Assembly: GCA_030549775.1 (NCBI GenBank)
Contig: CM060174.1
Span: 91,652,132 to 91,716,131, forward strand
DNA from: Tamarix chinensis
Taxonomy: Eukaryota > Streptophyta > Magnoliopsida > Caryophyllales > Tamaricaceae
Length of the DNA stretch: 64,000 nt
Direction: 5' to 3'
Shown here: positions 50,201-61,759 of the stretch, in pieces
Layout: the number at the start of each line of letters is the position of its first letter
How positions within the stretch are numbered: position 1 is the stretch's first letter
Translations under genes and position numbers: made by a program
The notes under the pieces: model-generated
What the model saw: only the letters and a program-made list of their open reading frames with translations
What the model was told of the DNA's origin: nothing
Database searches by the model: none

Positions 50201-53200
50201 TACCTAATATCAACAGACTCACACAAATAAACAAAATCAATATAAGTCATTTCATTTAAATTAAATGGAATAGAGTTCAGTATAAACAGACCATCAACTA
50301 AATATTCCTTTCCCACAAATACCCCATTTTTAGTTATTACTACTTTATTAGCATCATATACGAGTTTTATGATAGCTTTGATCAACAAACTACCAAAAAT
50401 TAAATTCTTACACAGGGAAGGTATAGAGTAAACATCAATCAATGACAATTTTTTTCCAAAAGAAAGCTTTAGTAGAACCTTTTACTTTCTAAGAACTCCA
50501 GCTATGGCTTGGTTTTCCATGTAGACTAGCTTGCCCTGATCAATATTCGCGAACTGGCTGAACATTTCTTTGTTAACACAGATTTATTGAAGCGCTTGTA
50601 TCCAGAATCTAATCTGACTTCTTGTTCACTAGGTTGACTTCCACCCCAACAACTATTACATCTTCAGCTTCGATAACATTAACCTAAGGAGCTAGAGGTG
50701 TAGGAGCTTGTTGAGTTGGCCCTGCCTATAATAGTAGTGGTACGCCTTATGACTTGTCTTCCCACAGACGTAGTAGGTCACTTATTTATTTATTTATTTA
50801 GTTATATTGTCCCTTTTTTGAAGTTTAATGGATTCTTTTGTTGTCCCCTCTTTTGAGTCATTTTTCCCTTTTCTTTGAAATCTTTATTAGCACTAGAGAC
50901 AACAAAATTAGCATCAATAGAATTTACAACATAAAAAACGCGCTTATCTTTCATTCAATTGGCTTCTTCAATTCTCATATGGCTAATCAGTTTCGATAAA
51001 GTTAGATCTTTTTTCTTATGCTTCAAGTGGTTTTGGTAATCATTCAAAGAAGTTGGAAACTTCTCTAGCAGAACATTGGCTCAGAATGTTTCATATATCT
51101 TCATCCCCTTACCTATGACACGAGCAATCAAATTCTTGAACTCACGCACTTGTTCCATGATGGGCTTGTTATCGACCATCTGAAATCTCAAAAAGTTACC
51201 AACCACAGATCTTTTCATACCAGCTTCATCAGAGCTATACCACTTCTTCAATGAATCCCAAATCTTTTTAGTAGAACTTACATCAAAATAATTATCAAAC
51301 AACTTGTTTGTTATATAAGACAAGTGGCCTCGTACAGTCTTGTTGTCCCTATCATACTTCTTATTTGCCATATCGGATTTCTTTGTTGTAGGAGTGATTG
51401 GAGTGGTAGTGGGAGTTGCTGCAACAACATGGCGGATCAGTCGTCAAAACATAGTCAACATCAAGAGCTTTGAAAATAATAAGACCTTTTGTGAACATTG
51501 ATTGCAATTGGTTCCGTCGAGTGGTTCAACCTTAGACATATTAGGAATAATTGTTGGAACAACTACAACCATATTACGAGTACAATACACCAATATGGAC
51601 ACAAAACTAGAACCAAAAACACTACAATTACTTAAAATTCGAATTTGAGCTCAATAACAACAATCAATAACCAATCTGACAATTAATACAGAGACAAAAC
51701 TCCGAGATCCAGAGATTATTGATGAGACACAGCAATTCAGCAAACATAATTAATAGGACCGAATAATTAACCATAGCAATCAAATACAATCAGATAACCA
51801 AAAATTAATTCCCCAATTAAATTAGAAGATTTTTGAAAATTAATTATTGCGTACACTAATTAATTCACTTCAGTGTTAGAATCATATATATATACGCAGT
51901 AATAGAATTTACGAGGTAATGAAATAAATTAATCAAACCTGCAGAAAAAAATACCTATCAAACGTTGATGTGCCATGAAAATAATCGCTGTCTTGAAGCA
52001 AATTACGGCCTGATCTCCACTATAAGTCCATATGTCAGTTCGCCTCTCCAAGGTCAAAACATTGACCCTCCGATCTCTTAGACTTAAGATTGAAGAATAT
52101 GGAAATTGCATAACTTTTCCTAGTAATTGAATCGAAAATAGAGAGACAAATACAGTGTAGGAGTTCTTGGCTTTCAACATATGAAAACTCATGTGAAAAA
52201 CAAAAATATATAGCGAAGGACCATACTCCATCACAACCCCGATCCTTTTTAATCGGTCCACTAGTGCCCAATTGTGAGAAAAAAACGTTTAAAAGATGAA
52301 GAAAAAATAGGAACCTCAAAGATTGAATAAACGGAGAAGAGAAAACATAATAAAAATTTCAGTAAAATAATGTTGGGCTCGAGTTTGCCAGAACCTTAAC
52401 CCGCCCACGCAAATAAGCTCGGCCTAGATCAGCCGAATGGACTGACGGTAGCAATGGTGTGGTGGCGGGCTCACACATGGGGGGTATTGGGTCCAGCCTG
52501 TTATTAGTACAAAACAATCCATACCAATTCACTCAAACACCTAGACGGGTAGAAGAGTATGATATAAGTTGGGAAAAGTTCTTCCTTCCCACTAATGTAT
52601 GACAAGGAAAAACTCACAACAAGTGCAAAAACACTATTTTGCCATTGTCCAAGAGGTAGCGCCTAAACCCTCTAGCTAGGGAAGTAACAATCTCATAATC
52701 TAGTACATCCACAATCTTCATTTGCTTCTACTGTAGTGTTGGATATTTAGGTACACGGTCACCTATAAAAGAGCTAGATGCATAGCTAGGAGGCTTGTCA
52801 AGTGACATTAAAAATTGGATTAATATTCAAGTGATCAAGTAAATTAAGTAAATATGCAATATATATAAGTTTTTGCTTGATAGGGAAAGGGTTAATGGCA
52901 ATTATGGCATGTGTGTGGAATTTCTTTGATGGTGTTTTTGGTAAACATTTTGGCTGAATGCAAAACATAACATAGTCACCAAAATTAAAATTTTGGGCTT
53001 GTTGATGTACATCAATGGATAATTTATACCTTGCATTATTTAAAACAAAATTTTGCCCAACCTCGGTGTGTAAATCTCTAATGTGTTTAGCGAAGGTGTC
53101 AGTAGAATGAGAAACGAAAGCAGAGGGAGTAAGTGAAGCAAGATCAATTAGGGCATGGGGCGACTAACGATGCACGTCAGAATGACTTTTGCCACTAGAT

Positions 53201-55802
53201 CGATTAAGAGAATTATTATAAGCAAACTCAACCATGGGCAAATCCGATTCAACCCCTACGACACATCTCTGCAATTCACCTAGACTTTTGTCGACAACTT
53301 CTGTTTGACCATGAAATGAAATGCAGATGAAAAATTTGTGTGCCACAGAACGTCTAAAGTGTTCTCTAAAAATGAATTACAAACTTAACATCCCTATGAG
53401 ATGCAATGGACTTTGGTGAACCATGTAGCTTGACAACTTCTTGAAAAATTAACTTAACTACATGAGAATTATTAGCAGTTTTGCTAATGAAATGTACCAT
53501 TTTAGAAACCTATCCACTATGACAAGAATAGAATCGTGCCTTCAAGCTGTTCTTGTCAACCCAAGAACAAAATCTATACTCACATCTTTCCAAGGCTCAT
53601 GTGAAACAGGTAATGAGATGTATAATCGAGTGTGGCTTCCTAACCTTAGCTAATTGACATGTTCGACACTGTGAAACAACCTTAGTGACATCCCTTTTTA
53701 ATGATGGCCAATAGAACCTGTCCTTAACTAGGGCGATAGTTTTATCCTTATCAAAGTGTCCAACTAATCCTCCTGCATGTAATTCCCAAACTAAATAATC
53801 TCAAAATGAAGAGCAGGGAACACATAATTTAGTGGCCTGAAAGAGATAGCCCTCATGGATCAAAATCAATATACTCCCTCCGGCTACCAACCATTGCTAA
53901 CCTCATTATAAATTAGACCAAAATCACGACAAGTAGGCTATTCATCCTTTATTTGATCGAATCCAACTATTTTAACTTGCATAACTGAAAGGGAAAAAAC
54001 CCTACGGCTAAGAGTATCAACCCCTTTATTTTCTAATCCTGACTTTTATTTAAGCACAAAAGTGTACTTATTAAGGAACTCAACCAATCCAGCATGTTTA
54101 GGGTTCAAATGGTTTTGACTTTTAAGTACCTGAGGGCATTATGATCTATGTATTAAACAAATTCTTGGGGAAGAAGATAATACCTCCAATAACAAAGAGA
54201 CTGAACGATTATGACTGCCACCAAATTGTTTGAAATTTGGGAGTCAAATGAGCAATTATTGCATAAACTGAGCTTCTGGGTGAACCTTACTCTCATCAAT
54301 GTGGCCTATAATGGGACCCACATATTTATGTGAGAGGCTTTACCATAAACCAGCCTCATGCTATAATATCTAAATTCAGGGAAGTGGATGTTATTTCCAT
54401 TTCATTAGAAGCAGGGACAACGCCAGCCACTGTCCTATGGTGTCACGTTACACCATGGAGCTTTGCTTGGGCAGTGTTATCTATATAGGCTTTGCTTGTT
54501 AGAAGATAAAATATTATGCCGGGTAAATAAATGGGTTTTGGTATAGTGGTTCACTAGGTCTCTGTTTCTATCAAAACTTTTCTCCCTCTTGACCCTAGTT
54601 CTTTCATTCTCAATTTCTCTCAACTTCATTCTCTTCTTCCATAAATTTTTTCTATCACCCTCTCCTCTATTTGCTTGTGTTTTGTATGTTGGATTATTTG
54701 GTTAGTAGATTTATTGGACTGTAAATTATTTTGCTTTTATAGCCTTGGTGCCTGTCTAATTATTAATTGTTTAGTACCCCTCAGAAAAAAATAATTCAAT
54801 AATTGTTTTGATTAGTAAACAAATTTAAAATATACTTCTAAAATCTTACGTACATAGTTGTAGGTAGAGCCGGCAAAAGTTGACCCGACCCGAAAAATCC
54901 GACGAATACCGACTCGATCCGTCCGAAATCCGATCCGATTTTATCCGAGTAATTAAAAGCCCGAAACCTATCCGACCCGATCCGATACATATCCGATATC
55001 CGATATAACCCGAGAAATCATAAGCCCGAAATAAACCCGACCCGACCCGCTATTCACCCGAAACCCGATATAACCCGAAAAACTATAAATCCGAAATGAC
55101 CCGACCCGATCCATTATTTGTCCAAAATCTAATATTATCTGAAAAATTATAAATCTATAAAGATTCAACTTGGTACCACCCAAAAATTAACATTAACCCA
55201 TAACTCAAAATTTTTAAAACTTCATAAAACATGAAATAATATAGATGTGCAACTAATCCATACTAGCACTTACATCAAAATCTAGAAACAATATACTTTC
55301 ATAAAATTTATATCACTTATGTATATACAAATACAATATCCATTGATACCAATAGAAATAAAAGTAGAGAAAACAAAAAGAATAACACTACTATGCCATT
55401 TAAATATTAGTTCACTTCCATTATTCCATCTAGTACCATAAGATAATAATAGTGCAGCCTTGAACACTATATGTTAGTATCTATACGACCATACCTTGCA
55501 ATATAGCACCTACAACATCATAGGAAAGTAAGAAAAATCTAGAGTGAGAATGTTAGTTATTCATTATAAAAATTGAAGATTAATATTTTTTATTACATCA
55601 ACAGTGTTAAATAGTAAGAAGTCAATATTAGTTGGTCTTTTGTCAATAATAGTCATTATTACTTACTTTATTTAATTTTTATCTTATTTAGCTTGATATG
55701 ATCTAATCAAAATATATAATAAAAAAACTAATATGTTGTTATTATTATTTTTGCCATAATTGATATTCATTGATTACTATTATTATTGTTATCATTATTT
55801 TT

Positions 55803-55844
<42 letters not shown>

Positions 55845-57133
55845 TTATTAAAATTATGTTGATATGATGTGATCAATCTCTTTTAAAAATAATATGAGAA
55901 GTACAACCTTAGAAGTCTTCATTTGTTATCAATTATCAATGACTATTATAAGTTAATATCATGTAAGGAGCGTATAAGATATAAATATAATATAAACTTA
56001 AAATAATACTAGAACTCAATATGACCAAGCTAATAATGGAGTTGAATTATAAGTTATACCTTAACATAAAAAGAAAAGTGATACGATTTGAAAACTTTTA
56101 AATTTGAAACGTCAGATACATCTCCAAAGATGAAATAATGATAAAAAATTCTAAGGCCCCAAAACAATTAGTATAATAATTTACTTTTAATTGAATAAGA
56201 TAAATTAAAATAAATGATCTCAAAATCATTAGCTTTTAATAATATCTTGGAATAAAAAGAAAGAAAGAAAATGACACAAGCATGGCTCAAATATGAAATA
56301 ACCTAAATTCAATCTAAATTCAACCCGAAAATATAATAATTGAAACTCAACCGAGCCCGATCCGAACTCGAACCGAAATTAGAACAACCCAAATTTACCC
56401 GAATCCGAGTCCATCCGATCTCAACCTGACCCGACCCGAGAGCTTAGAATGACCCGAGATTATCCGATACTGAGTTGATCCGAATCAAACCCGACCCAGC
56501 CCGACCCGACAAAATAATCCGAAATTATCCGAAACCGATGTGACCCGATTATTATGTTACCCGATCCGATAGTGACCCGATCCGTCCGATTGCCAGCTCT
56601 AGTTGTAGGGTATACAATTGTTGATTTTTAAAATGGTTTAATTATATGCTAGATTACTTTTTAATTTTATATTTATATATAAATTATTAGTTTTTGATAC
56701 TCTTATTTAGGTTTTTATTCATAAGAGATTTTTATTCTGTAATTTATTGATATAAAAACTTCTCTTTGTTGGTAGTAGTTCCCATCCCATCATTGTTGTA
56801 GTTTAGTGGATAAAATGAGTGTGAATCTATAATCTAAAATATCTTCCTATATTGTTGTTGTTGTTATTATTATTATTCGTATACTTTTTATACTACATAG
56901 TGACACTGGAACCTGAATTTTGGCTCTGACACTGATTAGAAGTATGGAATTAGTCCGTGATAGAATGACTATTAGGAGTTTCAGCATGTTTGATCAACAA
57001 TCATTATTATTTGATTGCTCCCAACATCTTTGTGCAGGCTTAATGATAAAAGTGTACTTATGCAAGTTACAGCATATTTGAGTATCAATTGCTGGCGTTT
57101 TCAAATAATTCCATTATAATGCATACTTGCTCT

Positions 57134-57164
<31 letters not shown>

Positions 57165-58830
57165 GTGCTATTAATGTCTGTAACCTGTCAACAACTTCAC
57201 TTTGTGGAAAGGTCAGGTTCCATTTCTAGATGCAAGCAGCACACTTCTCCATCCTACAATACCGCTCACCCCTGTAGATTATGAAGAGTTCGGATATCCG
57301 GGGGGATGTTGAAGACTTCCGTGCTATAAGGAAATATTCGCCTTATGATAACATTCCAACTGATGTTCTTTTTCCTGCAGTTCTGATAACTTCTGCCTTC
57401 AATACTCGGTAATGGATCGGATCTCTTTCCTCATTGATGTCTACTTGGGATGATGGTTTGAATGTGTGGGCTGCTAGGCGTGTATTTATCTGCATTGAAT
57501 GTTTTAGCAGTGGATTTTTGGAAATCGTTTACACAACATTAGCAAAGGTTTAGAAGAATCAGAAGAAATCTTCGGTTGCAGGGGAATTTTCATTAATCTT
57601 TGTGATGCAAAACAATAACACACGAGGAAATGCCCCACACTCAAATTAAGATTTATCTGAAATTCCCAAAAATAACACTATAACCAATATGTATATGTGG
57701 GCTTCTACGGGCATTTAAGTCATTTTACATACGTTCAGCACTTTTAGCTATATCTCCTGTAGTTTATGGCCTCTTTGAAACTTCCTCAGTTTTCTTAGCC
57801 CCATGATTGGCATGTAGGGCTTTATATCTAATATATTCTGATAAAACAAGACCCAATATATCTTGTTGCCTATTGATTAGTGTGCTAATGATGCTAGCTT
57901 GTTGATCAGTGGCGTCTTGATGAAATATAGCTTCTTACATTGCACTGCTTGCGCATATCATGGTTTAATGACATCGTTGGAGGCTTTGATTATCTCATTA
58001 ACATCTAAGTCAGCTTTAGAAAGTCCTCTCTTTTCCCCATATTTTCTCTAATGTTTCCTGTGATAATTGATGCCTGGAAATAATTTTGGTCAGTCCACTA
58101 AAACTGCATAAGAAAGGGAACCATTATTGCCTTTTTATTTATAGTCTGTTTGGATTGGGGTGAATCGGGTTAAGGATAAACATTAAAAATTAACCTAGGT
58201 GAAAGGAATGAAGGTGAATTAGGATGAATGTCTTAAAATGCTATTTGAATAATATTAACATAACCTAAGTGAATTTGGGTGAATGTTTTAAAAATCATTT
58301 GGATCGAGGTTAACCGGAGTAAATTTATTTATGTTGTCATTCATTTTCGTTACCTTCAAAATCGGAGGTTAATAAAAATGAAATTAACCGAGGTGGATTG
58401 AATGAAACTTTAACCCTAATTCATATAGTTGAAGTAATAAAATTTGTCCCCAAATCGGTTGAATCAATTGATTTATTTCTGTTAGTCGTCATTTACCTCA
58501 AACAAAACATAGTATTATGCATTTTTATTTTGCCTGTACGTCTGAAAATTTGCCGTGTTGGTTGTTTCTTCTCCGGCAGTCTACTGGATTGAACTGTAGC
58601 ACTGACAATTTATCGCTTGGTTTTCTCTGTTCTGTCGTTCATTCACCAGATTCGGAGTTTGGGAAGCTGCAAAATGGGTAGCACGAGTCCGCGAACGAAC
58701 GATTTACGACCCGAAACGCCCTATACTGCTTAATCTTACGGCAGATGTAGTAGATGATAACAGATACTTGCAATGTAAAGAGTCTGCATTAGAGACCGCA
58801 TTCCTTTTGAAAACAATAGAATCATCTTAG
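40496..58830 (+). CDS. Prolyl-oligopeptidase family (S9A, protease 2/oligopeptidase B-like), 11 exons
   Basis: Exons: 40496-40881, 41241-41419, 41501-41723, 41821-41962, 42053-42253, 42494-42634, 44567-44695, 44913-45331, 45526-45742, 57217-57408, 58650-58830. All introns are GT-AG and all phases join, giving 802 residues if one extra G at 57300-57305 is ignored. The family hydrolyses peptides, oligopeptidase B after basic residues, using a beta-propeller cap and an alpha/beta-hydrolase domain. Seen here: an Arg-rich N-terminus that could be an organelle transit peptide, a proline-rich linker (about 38-55), the family signature [12 protein letters not shown] (about 547-550), [13 protein letters not shown] (608-620) and the nucleophile motif GWGYSAGG (Ser about 656). 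The expected Asp position, 85 residues on, is Asn741, and the expected His region reads LTADVVDDN without His. Intron 9 holds about 10 kb of transposons. Confidence 0.93.
42635..44566 (+). other. Intron 6, with probable insertions
   Basis: At 1,932 bp it is much longer than most other introns of this gene. The part around 43250-44240 looks like inserted repeat DNA (a pyrimidine-rich block, GTCGACGACC, then LTR-like text near 43990-44130), but no ends or coding motifs were identified. Confidence 0.4.
44293..44500. mobile_element. Possible MITE in intron 6
   Basis: The left end GCTCCCTTTGGTTCTTGGAA and the inverted right end GCTCCATTTGTTTTTCGGAA are similar, enclosing about 170 bp of AT-rich noncoding DNA. 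No target duplication is clear. Confidence 0.4.
46452..47195 (-). repeat. 3' LTR of the copia element
   Basis: Starts TGTTGGAATC and ends TTGTCCAACA (plus strand), with TGTTGG/CCAACA inverted ends. Confidence 0.9.
47219..47243. repeat. Poly(A) tract
   Basis: About 25 A in a row just inside the copia 3' LTR. Confidence 0.9.
47850..51371 (-). pseudogene. Copia gag-pol, broken by many stops
   Basis: Minus strand. Gag (51371-51081) has [15 protein letters not shown] and [14 protein letters not shown]. Protease/integrase (50448-50023) has [16 protein letters not shown] and [15 protein letters not shown] of the GAG-pre-integrase zinc region; [19 protein letters not shown] follows near 49800. RT has [16 protein letters not shown] (near 49130), the catalytic LYVDDMMIL (near 48560) and [17 protein letters not shown] (near 48270). 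RNase H has [20 protein letters not shown] and [19 protein letters not shown] (48037-47860). Stops between these blocks rule out a functional polyprotein. Confidence 0.92.
51875..52654 (-). repeat. 5' LTR of the copia element
   Basis: Starts TGTTAGAATC and ends TTGTCCAAGA (plus strand); the final CA has become GA. It carries short insertions relative to the other LTR, for example near 52360. Confidence 0.9.
54171..54864. other. Intron sequence of uncertain origin
   Basis: Between the gypsy remnant and the hAT element. The first half may be decayed gypsy DNA and the second half ordinary intron; no motif decides. Confidence 0.3.
54865..56601. mobile_element. Non-autonomous hAT element (1,737 bp) with CCCGA arrays
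   Basis: Ends are TAGAGCCGGCAA and TTGCCAGCTCTA (12-bp inverted repeats, one mismatch). A perfect 8-bp duplication GTTGTAGG flanks it (54857-54864 and 56602-56609). The outer 250-300 bases at both ends are dense in CCCGA/CCGATCC motifs in both directions, as expected for subterminal binding sites. The middle is AT-rich with an (ATT)n run near 55800-55840 and no transposase. Confidence 0.92.
57127..57164. repeat. Poly(T) tract in intron 9
   Basis: About 37 T interrupted by one C, about 50 bases before the exon 10 acceptor. Confidence 0.9.
57409..58649 (+). other. Intron 10
   Basis: GTAATG donor and CACCAG acceptor, 1,241 bp. The part at about 58145-58420 has repeated GGTTAA/TTAACC and GTGAAT units (GGGGTGAATCGGGTTAAGG, GAGGTTAACCGGAGT, TTAACCGAGGTGGATTG) and looks like a small decayed foldback insertion. 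Confidence 0.6.
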
Positions 58831-59440
58831 TTCTACAAGCTGCTTTCAGGTTTTGGACCAAATATGTGGACTGCCCAACAATCAAGTTGTATAGGATCCG
58901 AACTCCAGAGGTTTATGACATATTGCGACCATAGGAGGCGGGAACAGATTGAATTTTACGCTTGGAGAGTGCGTTAGGAGCTCTTGACGTTGATCTTTGA
59001 TCTGTTGCAGTTTAGTGAGTGTGCATTGGCAGTTGATTGGAATTAGTTCCTGCTAATCACCCGTCTCCGCTGATTTCTTAAGTGAAAAAAAAAGAAACTT
59101 ATTTTAAGTGCTCTTGTTAGAACCTTCGTATTCAGATAGCGGTCGTTTGGTTGGTGCGACGGATGCCAGAAGGATAATGTTATCTTTCTCCGTACATATT
59201 GCATCATGTATTATGGAGGAAAATAATATTATTAAAAAAATTATAATATGCTTAGTTGATGTATGACTGATTAGCAGCTAGGGATGAAAAGGTTGGGTCA
59301 TTTCAGATCTATATTAAGGTCTGTTTATAGTACATAAATTAAATTATCTTTCAGCAGAATCATTAAAAAAATAAATAATCAGTACATCATTATGTTACTC
59401 AAAATTTTATCTACAAATAGAGATCTTTATTAATATTCTT
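58831..59440. other. 3' flank of the oligopeptidase gene
   Basis: Probably includes the 3' untranslated region. No other gene is visible. Confidence 0.4.
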
Positions 59441-60510
59441 TTGATATAAAAGTGGTTAAAAATAGTGATAAAATATAATACAGTAGGGATAAAATATAAA
59501 GATAATTATAGTCAAACATGATAAATTAATTTTTTTAGAAAATAACAACTAACACTGGGGAAATATAAAAACAATGATGAAATATGGAGACAATAATAAT
59601 TAAATATGGAGACAATTATAGAGAAATATAAAGACAACCATACTAAAATATAAGCGTAACAATGGTAAAATAATAACATAATAATGGTAAAATATAAAAA
59701 TATTTATGATGAAGCGTGACAAGTTAGTTTTCTAAAAAAATCACAAGTAACATTAGTGAAATATGACAACTGTGGCAAAGCATGAAAGTAATAATAGTAA
59801 AATATGAATGCGACAATGATAAATTATAAATATAATAATGATTAAATATAAGACAATAATGGTGAAATATAAGAATAATTGTGGTAAATTATGAAAGTTA
59901 TTTTTTTAAGAAAATCAAAACTTTTATTTGTAAAATATGACAATAATTGTGGTGAAACATGGATACAACTATATTGAAATATGAAGTTGAAAGTGGTAAA
60001 GCATGGAATCAACTACTGTAAAACATAAAGACAAAAATAGTAAAATATAAGTATAAAAATAGTGAAAAAATATAAAAATAATTATAGTGAATTATGACAA
60101 GTTAATTTTTCAAGGAAAGCCACAACTAATTATTGAAATATGATAATACCTATGGTGAAATATAGAGATAAAATAGTAACAAAAGAGTAAACAATGATGA
60201 AATATAAAGACAACTATGGTAAAATATGAAAGTAACAATACTATAACTTAAGTATAACAATGGAAAAACATAATATCATGGTGGTGAAATATGAAATTTT
60301 AGTTCTTCCAAGAAAATTACAATTAACATTAGTAAAATATGTCAACAATTGTGGTGAAATATGAAAACAAATGAAATGTAAGTATAAAAGTGGTAAGACA
60401 TAAATACAATGATGGTGAAACATATGTATAAGAATAATGAAATAAAATTTACTATTAAATATCATAACAAAAGTGGTGAAATATAACTATAATTATGGTA
60501 AAACATATAA
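59440..60510. repeat. Degenerate two-level tandem repeat, about 190 bp period
   Basis: The landmark GACAAGTTAGTTTTCTAA..AAATCACAA recurs, with changes, at about 59512, 59707, 59880, 60088 and 60280, a spacing of 170-210 bp. Between landmarks, shorter units of about 22-26 bp of the type AATAATGGTGAAATATAAAG repeat several times. AT-rich and noncoding. Confidence 0.75.
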
Positions 60511-60899
60511 TAATAGTTTACATAATAATTTTTTAAAGTTAGAAATATATCATTATTGATATCTATTTGTAGAGAAATTTTTAAAAAATATATTGATATA
60601 ATTTTTATTTTATTTTTTAAGAACCCTAATTAAAGATAAACTAATTAGACAAATTTATAACAATTTCTTGCTGTAACTATTCTTCATCAATCATTTTCCT
60701 TTGTAATTTAAAAATAGAGGCCTAGTGTGTTATGAATCAATATATTAAACCGAGACATTTTGTACCATGATACTAGTAAAACATGCTTGTTACTACTACT
60801 AGTAGTTAATGTTTTATCTTAAAATTTTAAATAAAATTATCTTCAACTTAGGCTGTTGAAAAAATAAAAAGTTGTGTCATATTTTTTTATTATATTTTT

Positions 60900-61510
60900 C
60901 TCTATAAATAGATAATGATACTGATATATCTTAAATATAAAAATAAACATACACATCTTTTATAATATAAATACGTATCTTATATGCATACATATTTTAT
61001 CCAACAAAATATATATTTTTTCGTGTAAATACATATCATTAATTTATAAGCAAGGGATGGACATATTTTATAAATACACATCCTTAATATATAAAACAAT
61101 AAGGGATAGGTATGTATTATAAATACACATCTTATTAGAAAGAATACAATCTTTATATGACAAATATATATTTTATACTTATAAATACGCACCTTATATT
61201 GACAAATGTATATCTCAGAGAGATGAAATATACATCATAGAGCGGAGAATACACTTGATATATTAACATATTTACACCTTATAATATTTTTATTTATTTA
61301 TAAAGCAATAAAAAATAACTATGAATGTAATAAATATACAAATTAGTGGAAAAAATATCCATTCTTATAAGATACATATTTTATAATTGTAAATGTACAT
61401 CTTATAATTATGAATATATATTTTATATTGATTTATGTACATCTAATAAAAATATATTGCACATCTTACAAAAATAAATATACATATTTTAGTAACTATA
61501 AATATAATAT
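60900..61510. repeat. AT-rich degenerate repeats of AAATACACATCTTATA type
   Basis: Variants of this motif (AAATACGTATCTTATA, AAATACACATCCTTAATA, AAATACGCACCTTATA and others) recur at irregular 30-60 bp spacing. No gene. Confidence 0.5.
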
Positions 61511-61759
61511 ACCATACTACATGTAATAAAATGCAACAATTATTCAACATGATGACCCCAAAACTTAGTCTTGGCTAAAACTTTATTTATTCCTTGTTAA
61601 GTATGAGTCAAAACAAGTAGGATCGGATCATCAAAGGAACTAAATTATATAAGTCAAGGAAATTCCATAGAATGTCATGTATATATATATATATATAAGA
61701 AAAATATCTAATGAAAACTAGCTCTTTTAGTGATAACTAAGAACTAGTATTCTGAGTTG

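Larger units (their letters stand above)
46452..52654 (-). mobile_element. Ty1/copia retrotransposon with two LTRs, inserted in the gypsy chromodomain
   Basis: Two direct repeats bound it: left LTR 46452-47195 and right LTR 51875-52654. A perfect 5-bp duplication GGTAG flanks it (46447-46451 and 52655-52659). Gene order on the minus strand is gag, protease/integrase, RT, RNase H, as in Ty1/copia. A polypurine-like stretch (minus AATGGAGGA) abuts the left, 3' LTR. The LTRs differ visibly, by roughly one base in ten over the first 150, so the insertion is not recent. Confidence 0.93.
45973..54170 (-). mobile_element. Ty3/gypsy chromovirus remnant
   Basis: On the minus strand, from right to left, it gives RNase H ([14 protein letters not shown], near 54150), the integrase zinc-finger tail ([12 protein letters not shown], near 53690), the integrase core ([13 protein letters not shown] and [18 protein letters not shown] with [15 protein letters not shown], 53600-53180), then a linker, and finally a chromodomain split by the copia insertion: [17 protein letters not shown] (52720-52655) and [13 protein letters not shown] (46450-46410), ending at a stop at 46352. 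Stops and frameshifts are frequent. Reverse transcriptase, protease and gag were not found on the right, so it is 5'-truncated. A polypurine tract (minus strand AGTAGGAGGAGA, 46264-46275) and a possible 3' LTR (about 45973-46249) follow. Confidence 0.8.
45743..57216 (+). other. Intron 9 of the oligopeptidase gene, 11.5 kb
   Basis: Donor GTGATT after AAG and acceptor GGTCAG before GTTCCATTT. The original intron sequence is probably limited to about 45743-45970, 54700-54864 and 56610-57216; the rest is the gypsy, copia and hAT insertions listed separately. All retrotransposon coding in it lies on the opposite strand to the gene. Confidence 0.8.

Noticed and set aside
57120..57170. Poly(T) tract as a sign of a processed-RNA insertion
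   Set aside because: No coding or SINE/LINE-like sequence is attached and no target duplication flanks it; it may simply be an expanded pyrimidine tract.
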